A DNA stretch of 64,000 nucleotides from Pseudomonadota bacterium (GTDB taxonomy: Bacteria > Desulfobacterota > Binatia > UBA1149). The notes under the pieces are model-generated. The model was not told the DNA's origin. It ran no database searches and worked only from the letters and a program-made list of their open reading frames with translations. The stretch spans positions 25,254-89,253 of the forward strand of contig JACNKC010000097.1 in the NCBI GenBank assembly GCA_014382245.1. The letters are read 5' to 3'. This document shows, in pieces, positions 54,079 to 63,770 of this stretch; position 1 is the stretch's first letter, and the number at the start of each line of letters is the position of its first letter. Made by a program: the position numbers and the translations under genes.

Positions 54079-55883
54079 TACATGGCCTCCAGTTCGTCGG
54101 CGAGTTGCTGCCGCTCGAGCAGGCGGGAGTACAGGCCATCGGCCATCGCCAGTTCATCGGGCGTGCCGTCTTCAACCACTCGGCCCTCTTCGAGCACAAC
54201 CACGCGGTCGGCCCTGCGCACCGCTGCTACGCGGTGAGACACTATGATGCTGCTGCGGCCTTCCATAACGCTCTCGAGTTCATCGAGTATGCGCGACTCG
54301 GTGGCGGCGTCGATACTCGACAGCGCATCGTCGAGTACCAGTATGGCCGGGTCGCGGGCCACGGCCCGGGCCAGGGTGAGCCGCTGCTTCTGCCCGCCCG
54401 ACATGGCCAGCCCGCGTTCTCCCACCTGCGTGTCCATGCCGTGCGGAAACTCGGCGAGGTCGGTATCGAGGGCGGCTATTTCAACCAGCCTGCCGAGTTC
54501 TTCGTCACCCAGGTCGTCGCGGGCAAAGGCAATGTTGTCTTCTATGGACGAGCTGAAGAGGAAGGGGTCCTGGGGTACGAAACCGATGCCGCGTCGCAGG
54601 TCGCCCAGGTTCCAGTTGCGCAGGTCCACGCCGTCAACCATCACCCGGCCCTGGTCGGGGTCGAACACCCGCGCCACCAGCGACGCCAGCGTCGACTTGC
54701 CCGAACCCGTGGCGCCCAGCACGCCCAGGCTCGTGCCGGCCTCAAGCTCGAGGGTCACGTTTCTCAGCGCGGGATCGCGCGCCTGGTCCGAAGGGTAGGT
54801 GAAGCTCACGTTCTCCAGGCTGACCCCGCCGCGCAGCTCGGCGCGATGTCCACCGCCCTCGGGGCTGGCGATCTCCGGTTGTGCGTCGAGTATCTCGCCC
54901 AGCCGCAGCATGGCGGCGCGGCCGCGTTGGTAGATGGATACCAGCCAGCCAAGCGCCATCACCGGCCAGGCGATGATGTTGAGGTAGACCATGAAGGCCA
55001 CCAGCTGGCCCAGCGTGAGCTCGCCGCGCACGACCAGGGTGCCGCCGTAGTAGAGCACCGCCAGCACGCCCAGCGACGAGACCACCCTCACCAGCGGAAA
55101 CACCTTGCCGCGCAGTTTGACCAGCTCCATGCTGTCGTTTTTGAAGCGCTCGTTGAGCTGTGCAAAATCGCCTTCTCGTTGCTGCTCGCGTCCCCAGGCC
55201 TTGATGACCGACACCCCGGCGAGCGTTTCCTGCACCGACGACGATATGTCGGCGAGTCGTTCCTGCACGCTTACCGACGCTTCCATCATGCGATGGCTGT
55301 AGACCCTGATCACCCACAGCATGAGCGGGAAGGGGAGCAGTGCCGCGAGGGTGAGGCGCAAATCCATCATGGCCATCAGGGTGAGCGCGTAGATGCAGTA
55401 CAGCGGAGTGTTGATGATCGTGAGCACGCCCAGGCCGAGCAGCAGGCGCACTGCGTTGAGGTCGTTGACCAGTCGCGACATGAGGTCGCCGGTGCGCTGG
55501 CGGTGGTACCACGACTGGGGCAGGGTGGTGAGGTGGACGAACAAGTCGTTGCGCAGATCGTACTCGACGTCGCGGCCGGCGTTGAAAATGAGCGACCTCG
55601 ACACGGTGCGCACCAGCGCCTGGCCCACGGCCAGCGCTATAATAGCCAGTGCCCAGGGGGCCGCGTTGAATACCGCGTCGTTGAAGACCGCGTCGTTGAA
55701 TACCGCGTCGCCCGGCATGCCGGCAGCGCTCGTATTGCCGGCCGTGGCGCTAGCCAGCTGGTCGATGGCCCGCTGCAGGACGGCTGGTATGGCCATCACC
55801 ATGGTAGCGGTCACGAACAGGCAGGCCCCGCCCACGATATAGCGCTTGTTGTACTTGAGAAGATATTCCCTGAGGCGATTCAC
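54078..55883 (-). CDS. ABC exporter subunit, fused membrane and ATPase domains, degenerate Walker B
   Basis: 601 residues, type I exporter fold. Walker A is GATGSGKSTL, the signature is MSGGQKQRLTLARAV, and the H-loop is IIVSHRVAAVRR, but Walker B reads ILVLDDALSSID: Asp replaces the catalytic Glu, as in the degenerate half of heterodimeric exporters. The first extracytoplasmic loop carries a 15-bp repeat (DAVFN units). GTG at 55883 is chosen because longer forms overlap the divergent aminopeptidase start region and lack homology. It is the first gene of the two-gene exporter operon. Confidence 0.9.
   Translation of the reverse strand: MNRLREYLLKYNKRYIVGGACLFVTATMVMAIPAVLQRAIDQLASATAGNTSAAGMPGDAVFNDAVFNDAVFNAAPWALAIIALAVGQALVRTVSRSLIFNAGRDVEYDLRNDLFVHLTTLPQSWYHRQRTGDLMSRLVNDLNAVRLLLGLGVLTIINTPLYCIYALTLMAMMDLRLTLAALLPFPLMLWVIRVYSHRMMEASVSVQERLADISSSVQETLAGVSVIKAWGREQQREGDFAQLNERFKNDSMELVKLRGKVFPLVRVVSSLGVLAVLYYGGTLVVRGELTLGQLVAFMVYLNIIAWPVMALGWLVSIYQRGRAAMLRLGEILDAQPEIASPEGGGHRAELRGGVSLENVSFTYPSDQARDPALRNVTLELEAGTSLGVLGATGSGKSTLASLVARVFDPDQGRVMVDGVDLRNWNLGDLRRGIGFVPQDPFLFSSSIEDNIAFARDDLGDEELGRLVEIAALDTDLAEFPHGMDTQVGERGLAMSGGQKQRLTLARAVARDPAILVLDDALSSIDAATESRILDELESVMEGRSSIIVSHRVAAVRRADRVVVLEEGRVVEDGTPDELAMADGLYSRLLERQQLADELEAM
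55665..55709 (-). repeat. 15-bp tandem repeat in the ABC exporter loop
   Basis: GTTGAATACCGCGTC (plus-strand sense) occurs at 55665-55679, 55680-55694 (with one change) and 55695-55709. On the coding strand it gives DAVFN three times, in the extracytoplasmic loop between the first two membrane helices, where an insertion is tolerated. Confidence 0.92.
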
Positions 55884-55917
55884 GTTGGTAGCTCGCAAGC
55901 CTACAGGTGTGCATCCA

Positions 55918-56976
55918 GTGAGTAAACGACGGTGGGGTCGAGCGTTGACGTTCCTGGCACTGTTGCTGCTGTGCACGACGGCCGGCTGCCGGCCCTGGTA
56001 TTACCTGCGACTGGGCTACGAGCAGGCTCGCTTCATGGCCACGGCCCAGCCGTTGGAGTCGGCCATCGCGGCGTCGGACGATCCCGAGCGGCGTGCACGG
56101 CTTCAGCTCGTCGAGGAGCTCAGGGGCTGGGCCTCTCGACAGGGGCTGGCCGTTGAGGGCAACTACTCGTCGGTGTCCAACGGCCGCTCGCTCGAGGGCG
56201 TGCACGTGGTCACGGCGGCGTGGCCTGACCGGCTGGAATCGTGGACCTGGCGCTACCCGGTTGTGGGTCGCCTGCCTTACCGCGGCTACTTCGACCGTGC
56301 TCCAGCCGAGGCCTGCGCGCGCAGGTTGCGCAAACGCGGGCTCGACAGCAGGGTGGCGCGCGCCGCGGCCTACTCAACCCTGGGCTGGTTCAACGACCCC
56401 TTACCCGAGAGCCTGGTGGGGGTGGACGAGACGGCGCTGGTAGTGGTGGTGTTGCACGAGCTGGTCCACTCAACGGTGTTTATACGAGGACAGGCCGACT
56501 TCAACGAAAGCATGGCCCAGGCAGTGAGCCTGAGGCTGGGCCAGGATTTCTTCTCCCAGCGCGGCAGTGTCGAGCTCGCCCGGCGCGTGGAGGCCAGGCG
56601 TGTGCGCTGGATCGAAAGGGGCCGCCTGCTGGCCGAACTCGAGGCCGGGTTGCTCCAACTTTTCGAGCGTTGCTCGCGCGATGGCTGTAAACAGACCGAA
56701 CTTATGAGCCTGCGAAGCCGGGTTTACGCAGAGGCGTCCGAGGGCCTCGCCGAGCTGTTTTCTCCCACGGGTAACAGCCGCCCCGGGAGCCGTCGGGGAG
56801 GCGGATGGCCGGGCCTGGCCGACAACGCCGCGTTTCTTGCCGTTTATCGCTACCACCGCCAGGCCGAGAGGCTGGCCGCCTGGGCAGCCTCGTGGCAGCA
56901 CGCTGGCGAGGCCCTGGCCCGCTTGGAGAAAGACTGCAGCGGGGAGGACAGTCCCTGGGATATAATCGGGGGGTGA
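55918..56976 (+). CDS. predicted zinc aminopeptidase (COG4324), lipoprotein-like
   Basis: 352 residues. The N-terminus LTFLALLLLCTTAGCRPWYY looks like a lipoprotein signal. The domain matches the predicted aminopeptidase family COG4324 (PF10023): YLRLGYEQARFM, TLGWFNDPLPESL, the zinc motif LHELVHSTVF (HExxH) and the downstream FNESMAQAV glutamate. The start is GTG at 55918, with GTG at 55909 possible. Its substrate is unknown; the family is found in several Gram-negative phyla. It is divergent from the ABC exporter. Confidence 0.87.
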   Translation: MSKRRWGRALTFLALLLLCTTAGCRPWYYLRLGYEQARFMATAQPLESAIAASDDPERRARLQLVEELRGWASRQGLAVEGNYSSVSNGRSLEGVHVVTAAWPDRLESWTWRYPVVGRLPYRGYFDRAPAEACARRLRKRGLDSRVARAAAYSTLGWFNDPLPESLVGVDETALVVVVLHELVHSTVFIRGQADFNESMAQAVSLRLGQDFFSQRGSVELARRVEARRVRWIERGRLLAELEAGLLQLFERCSRDGCKQTELMSLRSRVYAEASEGLAELFSPTGNSRPGSRRGGGWPGLADNAAFLAVYRYHRQAERLAAWAASWQHAGEALARLEKDCSGEDSPWDIIGG

Positions 56977-57078
56977 GGGCGCTGGTGGTCTTGCTCTGCG
57001 CGCTTCCTGCGTCTAAATATCGGGGACGGCGCCGAGGGCGTCTGCCGCTCCCACGACCGAAAGGAGACAAAGAAGCTG

Positions 57079-58002
57079 ATGAGTGAACGAGTCAAGGAAA
57101 TCCTGAGCTGGTACGCCAGCGAGAACCCGGGAACACTGAACAACCTGGCGCGTATCCTCTACCACGGACGCCTCGGTGGCACCGGTCGCATGATCATACT
57201 GCCGGTCGACCAGGGCTTCGAGCACGGCCCGGCCCGCAGTTTTGCCCACAACCCGGCGGGCTATGATCCGCGCTATCACTTTCAGCTTGCCGTTGATGCC
57301 GGTTGCAGCGCTTACGCCGCGCCGCTGGGATTTCTCGAGGCCGGTGCGGCCGAGTACGCCGGGCAGGTGCCGATGATACTCAAGCTCAACAACCACGACT
57401 CGCTTTCGCCCGACGTAGATAACTCGGTTCCGTCGCTCACCGGCTCGGTGGCCGACGCCCTCAGGTTGGGCTGCGTGGCCATAGGTTACACGATTTATCC
57501 CGGTTCGGGCGAGTTCAAGTCAATGTACGAGGACCTGAGGGAGCTCACGCGAGAGGCCAAGGATTACGGCCTGGCGGTGGTGGTGTGGTCGTATCCTCGC
57601 GGTGGCAACCTGGGCAAGGAAGCCGAAACCGCCATCGACGTGGTCGCCTACGCGGCCCAGATTGCCGCGCAGATGGGCGCGACGCTGATCAAGGTCAAGC
57701 CTCCCACCGATTACATCGAGCAGGACGCGGCGCGCAAGGTATACGAAGAGGAGGGCATACCCACGGGCACGCTGGCCGAGCGCGTGAGCCACGTCGTACA
57801 GTCGGCCTTCGGCGGCAGGCGGGTAGTGATCTTTTCGGGTGGTGCCAAGGGCGCCGACGAGAAGGTCTTCGAAGAGGTCCGCGGCATTCGCGACGGCGGT
57901 GGCTTCGGCTCGATCATAGGCCGTAACTCCTTTCAGCGGGAGAAGGCCGAGGCCCTGTCCTTTCTGTCCACGGCCATGGGCATCTACGACGGCAAGGACT
58001 GA
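57079..58002 (+). CDS. class I fructose-bisphosphate aldolase, archaeal/DhnA type
   Basis: 307 residues. It cleaves or forms fructose 1,6-bisphosphate through a Schiff-base lysine. The (beta/alpha)8 barrel has LPVDQGFEHGPARSF, LKLNNHDSLSPD, TLIKVKPPTDY with the catalytic Lys, and IFSGGAKGADEKV as the phosphate-binding loop. This is the DhnA/FbaB group (COG1830). AAGGAG precedes ATG at 57079. In the same part of the window lie class I fructose-bisphosphatase and citrate synthase, which suggests a gluconeogenic or central-carbon theme though they are separate transcripts. Confidence 0.92.
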   Translation: MSERVKEILSWYASENPGTLNNLARILYHGRLGGTGRMIILPVDQGFEHGPARSFAHNPAGYDPRYHFQLAVDAGCSAYAAPLGFLEAGAAEYAGQVPMILKLNNHDSLSPDVDNSVPSLTGSVADALRLGCVAIGYTIYPGSGEFKSMYEDLRELTREAKDYGLAVVVWSYPRGGNLGKEAETAIDVVAYAAQIAAQMGATLIKVKPPTDYIEQDAARKVYEEEGIPTGTLAERVSHVVQSAFGGRRVVIFSGGAKGADEKVFEEVRGIRDGGGFGSIIGRNSFQREKAEALSFLSTAMGIYDGKD

Positions 58003-58028
58003 CCGCCGGGTCGACCGAGGCGCGAGCG

Positions 58029-59417
<1,389 letters not shown>

Positions 59418-59481
59418 TGTTCTTCCACCCGGAAGATAGCAGCGGGTGGCTACGCGGCCAAGCAGGGGGAGCCGGAGAACG

Positions 59482-59507
59482 AGGGGCGGTCTTTCTTCAA
59501 CGCCCCT
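59482..59507. other. short inverted repeat between tetR and gltA
   Basis: AGGGGCG (59482-59488) and CGCCCCT (59501-59507) form a 7-bp inverted repeat with a 12-base loop in the 106-base gap. There is no T-run. It could be an operator, a leader hairpin for gltA, or chance. Confidence 0.35.
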
Positions 59508-59523
59508 GTCGTGTTTGACCTTT

Positions 59524-60207
59524 TCAGCCCACGAAAAGGGCTTCGAGAAGCGCGACCTGCTTGTCTATGCTTTCCTCGGAGTCGACCTGGAGGCCGTAGA
59601 GCTCGCGGCACACCGGGCCCAGGGTGAGCACCGTGGTCGTCGCGCCGAGGAAGGCCAGCAGGAGAAGTTCAGGGGGCTGTTTCTTGAGCGAGGCTCGCTT
59701 GCCGTGTGCGTCGAGCGCCTCGCCCACTATCTTGAATATGGGCTGCAGGTAGGTTTCAGACAGCAGCGACATGCGCGTGCTGTTGCGGTCGGAGCCCTCG
59801 TTGCTCACGATTCGGGCGACTTCGGGTTTTCTGACCAGGGCCGTGACGACCACCTTGAGCAACTCCCGGGCACTGCCGCGCGAGCCGTTGTTCTTAGCTT
59901 CAACCAGGGCCAGCTCGATGTCATTCCACAGCGAGAAGAAGAGCAGGTACACCGACTCGAACCACAGTTCCTCCTTGGAACGAAAATGGTAATGGATCAG
60001 CGGCTGGGTGACGCCCAGTCGGGCGGCAATGGAGGCGATGGTTGACCCGCCGTAGCCGTGGGCCGCGAACTCCTGTGTGGCGGCCTCCAACATCTGCTGG
60101 CGCGTGACCCTGGGCCGTCGCCCACGCCGGCCAGGCGGCGGGGTGTCATCGATACCGTAGCTTATGTGTGAGGGTATGCTCCGCGGGCGGGAAAATGGTG
60201 CAGCCAT
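59524..60207 (-). CDS. TetR family transcriptional regulator
   Basis: 227 residues. The HTH is STIASIAARLGVTQPLIHYHF, preceded by RRPRVTRQQMLEAATQEF, the classical TetR N-terminal helix. The C-terminal ligand domain (after residue 90) is all-helical and not diagnostic. The N-terminal ~30 residues before the HTH are Pro/Arg-rich. An AT-rich region upstream (60296-60400) holds its likely promoter. It is in the same direction as the SMP-30-like gene but separated from it by 208 bases. The target genes are unknown. Confidence 0.9.
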   Translation of the reverse strand: MAAPFSRPRSIPSHISYGIDDTPPPGRRGRRPRVTRQQMLEAATQEFAAHGYGGSTIASIAARLGVTQPLIHYHFRSKEELWFESVYLLFFSLWNDIELALVEAKNNGSRGSARELLKVVVTALVRKPEVARIVSNEGSDRNSTRMSLLSETYLQPIFKIVGEALDAHGKRASLKKQPPELLLLAFLGATTTVLTLGPVCRELYGLQVDSEESIDKQVALLEALFVG

Positions 60208-60295
60208 TTTTAGCGCTTCCTTTATTGCCGAGATTCAGTACCGACAGCATGGCTCGTGGTACTACGCTTCGGGCTGATCCCGGCTGACCCCGATT

Positions 60296-60400
60296 TGCTC
60301 CAATGATTCTTAACGGGGGTTATATATTTATGAGATATTTTATATTGAGACAAGCGAATTCCTCAAATAAAACATTTTGTCCTGCGTATGATGGTTGTTC
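60296..60400 (-). promoter_or_regulatory. AT-rich promoter region of the TetR gene
   Basis: About 100 bases that are AT-rich inside GC-rich DNA. On the minus strand TTGAGG (60366-60361) and TATAAA (60344-60339) are 16 bases apart. An imperfect dyad around ATATATTTATGAGATAT (60322-60338) overlaps the predicted start site and could be the TetR-type operator for autoregulation. The base composition also makes it a candidate foreign or unusual fragment. Confidence 0.45.
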
Positions 60401-60415
60401 TGTCCGACCACAGGG

Positions 60416-61552
60416 TCAGTCAGAAATCACCCCTATCCGGTCGTCAAAGACCGTTGCCAGCAGTATTTTGTCGTTGACGGCAGTGGCCGTGGCCACCGCG
60501 CCCAGCCTGTCGCCAGCGTGCTCAAACACCGGCCTGAGGGCCATGGTGGCGGGATCGAGTTCGTGGATTATCCAGGGACTTCGGCAGGGCACGCGGCCGC
60601 TGGCACAAGCCATGAAGCGCGGGCCCGACGTGTGTGACGCCACCAGCAGGGTTCCACGCTCGGTCCACGACAGGTTGTCGGGCATGCCGGGAATGTCGAC
60701 CCACACCGAGGGGCTGCCGTCCAGGGGCTTGCGGTGCAGACTACGCGAAATCGTTTCCGTGTAATACAAAACTTTACCGTCTTTTGACAGGGCTACGCCG
60801 TTGGCCAGCTTGGAGCTCGTGCCTTCGATTTCGCTCCAGCCCGCGCCCGGCTTCCAGGCGATGATACTGCCGCTGTCCGTGCCCAGCAGCGAGGCCTTGA
60901 TCGCGTGCATGGGTGAGTTGTCGGGTTGGTAGTTGCTCGCGTAAACGGTGCCATCGACAGACACGGCGAGGTCGTTGGCCTGTATGGCATCGGGCGTCGG
61001 GATGCAGCCCAGCCAGCTGAGCTTCGTTTCGAGGCCTGAGCCCACCACTGCAAATATTTCGACGGCCTCGCGTCCGCTCCCTTCGACAACGTGGGCCACG
61101 ACGTACAACAGCGCCAGCTCGCCGCTGCTCGTGGAACTTATGCCGTGGGGATTGAAGGCGGCCGGGTCGGGTGGCCCGGGGCAGTCGGGTGAGCCCAATA
61201 TGGCGGAGTTGTTGTCGGCAGCCGGTGCGCTGCCGTCTTCGCGTGGCCACACCTTCCACGGGCGCGCCTGCTGGTCGTTGCCGGTGGCGCCCGCCGTTGT
61301 CATGGCCGAGAGAAAACCGCCTCCCGGTAGGGGGTCGCCCAGGCGCAGGTTGGATACCAGCACGACGCCGGACCTGGCCAGGAGTTCGATGTCCTCGGGG
61401 TTTTCAAAACCACAGACGGTACCGGGCGTAGCGGCCATGTCGCAGGCGTCGCGCGGCGGCCCCGCGCAGCCGGCGGCCACGATGACCATTGCCACCGTTG
61501 CCAGGCTTAATCGTCGCCGCGTTGCTCGCTTGGTCATGATAGATTTTTTCAT
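60416..61552 (-). CDS. SMP-30/gluconolactonase-like beta-propeller lipoprotein
   Basis: 378 residues. N-terminal signal with lipobox IVAAGC near residue 29. The remainder looks like a six-bladed propeller of the SMP-30/strictosidine-synthase/paraoxonase clan: NGVALSKDGKVLYYTETISRSLHR, IPGMPDNLSWTERGTLLVASH and ATAVNDKILLATVFDDRIGVIS are its typical blade ends. Such proteins hydrolyse lactones or phosphotriesters or only bind. It follows an alpha/beta hydrolase by 9 bases, so both may handle the same ester or lactone. ATG at 61552 is chosen. Confidence 0.8.
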   Translation of the reverse strand: MKKSIMTKRATRRRLSLATVAMVIVAAGCAGPPRDACDMAATPGTVCGFENPEDIELLARSGVVLVSNLRLGDPLPGGGFLSAMTTAGATGNDQQARPWKVWPREDGSAPAADNNSAILGSPDCPGPPDPAAFNPHGISSTSSGELALLYVVAHVVEGSGREAVEIFAVVGSGLETKLSWLGCIPTPDAIQANDLAVSVDGTVYASNYQPDNSPMHAIKASLLGTDSGSIIAWKPGAGWSEIEGTSSKLANGVALSKDGKVLYYTETISRSLHRKPLDGSPSVWVDIPGMPDNLSWTERGTLLVASHTSGPRFMACASGRVPCRSPWIIHELDPATMALRPVFEHAGDRLGAVATATAVNDKILLATVFDDRIGVISD

Positions 61553-61561
61553 AGTTTTTTC

Positions 61562-62455
61562 TCAGCCCATCTTTTCGCGCAGGAACTCGCCTATGCGGTC
61601 GATGGCTTTTTGTCCTTCGTCGAGCATGGCAGCCAGGGCCTGCCACACGTGGAACATTTCGTCCCACTGCTCCACGCACACCTCCACGCCCGCCGCCCGG
61701 GCGTTGTCGGCCAGGCGCAGGGTGTCGTCGAGCAGGACCTCTTCGCTGCCCACCTGCAGCAGCAGCGGCGGCAGCCCGGCGAGCGAGGCGAACACCGGCG
61801 AAGCCAGTGGGTTTCGGGGGTCGCCGTCTTCGCCGAGATACCAGGTGGCAAACTGCCGCAGCTGGTCGCCGGTGAGCATGGGATCGGCCTCTTGCCTGCT
61901 GGTAATGGAGTCTCCGCTCACCGAGAGGTCGGTCCAGGCCGACAGGCCGACGGCGGCGGCGGGCATGGGTAGCCCGGCTTCTCGCGCGGCCAGCAGCGTG
62001 GCGAGCGTGAGCCCGCCACCGGCCGAGTCGCCGGCAATTGCTATGCGGTCGGGGGCGATGGCCTGGTCGAGCAGTTGCGAGTAACAGGCCAGCGCGTCGT
62101 CGAGGGCAGCCGGAAAGCGATGCTCGGGGCCCAGCCGGTAGTCGATCAGCAGTGCGCGGCAGCCGCAGGCTCGCGCCAGGCGCGACACCAGTTCGCGGTG
62201 GGTGTTGATCGAACCCACCGCGTAGCCGCCGCCGTGCAGGTAGAGCAATACCCTGCTGTCGTCGCAGCCCGGGGTGCTGATCCACTCCACGGGCACCGGC
62301 CATCCGTCTTCAACCTGGGCCCTGACGTCGTCGGGCAGGGGAAAAGCCCCGAGGCCAGCTTCCATGCCGCTGCGCATTTCTTCAACCGAAGTGGTGTTAA
62401 GGTCCACCATGCCCGCCAGCATTTTGAGAACCGCTTTGAGTTGTTCACTTGCCAT
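61562..62455 (-). CDS. alpha/beta hydrolase, hormone-sensitive-lipase type
   Basis: 297 residues. The oxyanion motif HGGG is in VLLYLHGGGYAVGSINTHRE, the nucleophile elbow is AIAGDSAGGGLTLAT, and the C-terminal catalytic Asp and His lie in LLQVGSEEVLLDD and EMFHVWQAL. These define the HSL family of esterases/lipases. It is the first gene of a minus-strand pair with the SMP-30-like lipoprotein. The natural substrate cannot be predicted. Confidence 0.92.
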   Translation of the reverse strand: MASEQLKAVLKMLAGMVDLNTTSVEEMRSGMEAGLGAFPLPDDVRAQVEDGWPVPVEWISTPGCDDSRVLLYLHGGGYAVGSINTHRELVSRLARACGCRALLIDYRLGPEHRFPAALDDALACYSQLLDQAIAPDRIAIAGDSAGGGLTLATLLAAREAGLPMPAAAVGLSAWTDLSVSGDSITSRQEADPMLTGDQLRQFATWYLGEDGDPRNPLASPVFASLAGLPPLLLQVGSEEVLLDDTLRLADNARAAGVEVCVEQWDEMFHVWQALAAMLDEGQKAIDRIGEFLREKMG

Positions 62456-62586
62456 GGGGCTGCGTATAGCCCCGCTTAGCTCCCGAATCCAGAAGGGGGA
62501 GGCGCTCCCGTTGCGATGCCCGCCTTGCGATGTTGGGTGGCTGACGTTTCAATAGGACCCCGGGCGAGGGGCAGGAGACACGGCGG

Positions 62587-63591
62587 ATGGCAGAGCAGGC
62601 GATTTCACTTTCAGATTGGCTCGAGGGCAGGGTAGCCGTCGGGCTCGACCCGGCGCTGGCTGGCCTGCTGGCCGACATCGCTCGGCCCTGCACGAAGATC
62701 GCTGCCGAGGTCAACCGGGCAGGTCTTGCCGACATACTGGGCCTGAGCGGCACCACCAACGTGCACGGGGAGGAGGTCAAGAAGCTCGACCTGTACTCCG
62801 ACCAGCTCATCATTGACGCGCTAAGGCAGGCCGGCAGCGTGTGCGGCATGGCGTCGGAAGAAGACGAAGAAATCATCGCGCCGTCGGCCGCCGGCGAACA
62901 GAGCGACTACGTTGCGCTGTTCGACCCTCTTGACGGATCATCGAACATCGACGTCAACATAAGCATAGGCACGATTTTCTCGGTGTTCAGGCGACTGGGC
63001 CCGCGCGGTTCGGCCGCCGTGCTGGAGGATTTTCTGCAACCCGGCAGCGCCCAGGCCGCCGCTGGTTATTTTGCCTACGGGTCGAGCACCATGCTGGTGT
63101 TGAGCACGGGTGATGGCGTGGACGGTTTTACGCTGGACCCCCGAAGCGGCGAGTACCTGCTCTCGCACCCGGGCATAATCACTCCCGCGCGGGGGAGCAT
63201 TTACAGTTGCAACGAGGGCAACGCGTGGACCTGGGACAAGGCGACGCGCGACTACGTCGACTCGCTCAAGGATCCGGCGGGGGGCGAGGGGCGTCCCTGT
63301 TCGGGGCGCTACGTGGGTTCGCTGGTGGCCGACTTCCATCGCAACCTGCTCAAGGGGGGAATTTTTCTATACCCTGCGGGTAGCAAGAAGCCGGGCGATA
63401 AACCGGCGGGTAAACTGCGGCTGATGTACGAGGCCAACCCCATGGCCTTGCTGGCCGAGCAGGCCGGCGGCTCTGCCAGTGACGGCAGTACTCGTATCCT
63501 CGATCTCGTGCCGAGCTCGGTGCATCAGCGCACGGCCCTGATCCTGGGCAGCAGCGACAACATGGCCGAGTACCGAGCGTCACAAAAGTAA
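62587..63591 (+). CDS. fbp: class I fructose-1,6-bisphosphatase
   Basis: 334 residues. Hydrolyses fructose 1,6-bisphosphate in gluconeogenesis or the Calvin cycle. The metal-binding motif is ALFDPLDGSSNIDVNISIG and the substrate loop is GSLVADFHRNLLKGGIFLYP. KKLDLYSDQLII and MASEEDEEII supply further acidic metal ligands. Length is normal. ATG at 62587 follows GGCAGGAG. It complements the class I aldolase at 57079 as a step of the same pathway. Confidence 0.95.
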   Translation: MAEQAISLSDWLEGRVAVGLDPALAGLLADIARPCTKIAAEVNRAGLADILGLSGTTNVHGEEVKKLDLYSDQLIIDALRQAGSVCGMASEEDEEIIAPSAAGEQSDYVALFDPLDGSSNIDVNISIGTIFSVFRRLGPRGSAAVLEDFLQPGSAQAAAGYFAYGSSTMLVLSTGDGVDGFTLDPRSGEYLLSHPGIITPARGSIYSCNEGNAWTWDKATRDYVDSLKDPAGGEGRPCSGRYVGSLVADFHRNLLKGGIFLYPAGSKKPGDKPAGKLRLMYEANPMALLAEQAGGSASDGSTRILDLVPSSVHQRTALILGSSDNMAEYRASQK

Positions 63592-63737
63592 CGGCGCGCG
63601 GGTTACGGTGGCGCCGTGGCGGCTTCGCGCGGATCAGCCGTCGACAAAAACTCCAGTAAACACGCGGTTGTTAACCGTCCGCAAGGCTGACAGCAGCTGG
63701 CCTGCGCCTTGCAAAGGGAATGGGTGGAACCCCCAGG

Positions 63738-63755
63738 GCCCCGGGCCCCCGGGGC
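63738..63755. other. GC-only inverted repeat before the last gene
   Basis: GCCCCGGGCCCCCGGGGC folds into an 8-bp stem with a 2-base loop, 16 bases before the ATG at 63771. With no T-run it is not a standard terminator, and it could shield the ribosome-binding site region. The 179-base gap from 63592 contains no other gene. Confidence 0.4.
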
Positions 63756-63770
63756 ACCCGGAGGCGGACG

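Noticed and set aside
54105..55925. 606-codon plus-strand frame
   Set aside because: Antisense to the first ABC exporter gene, which has every expected ATPase motif.
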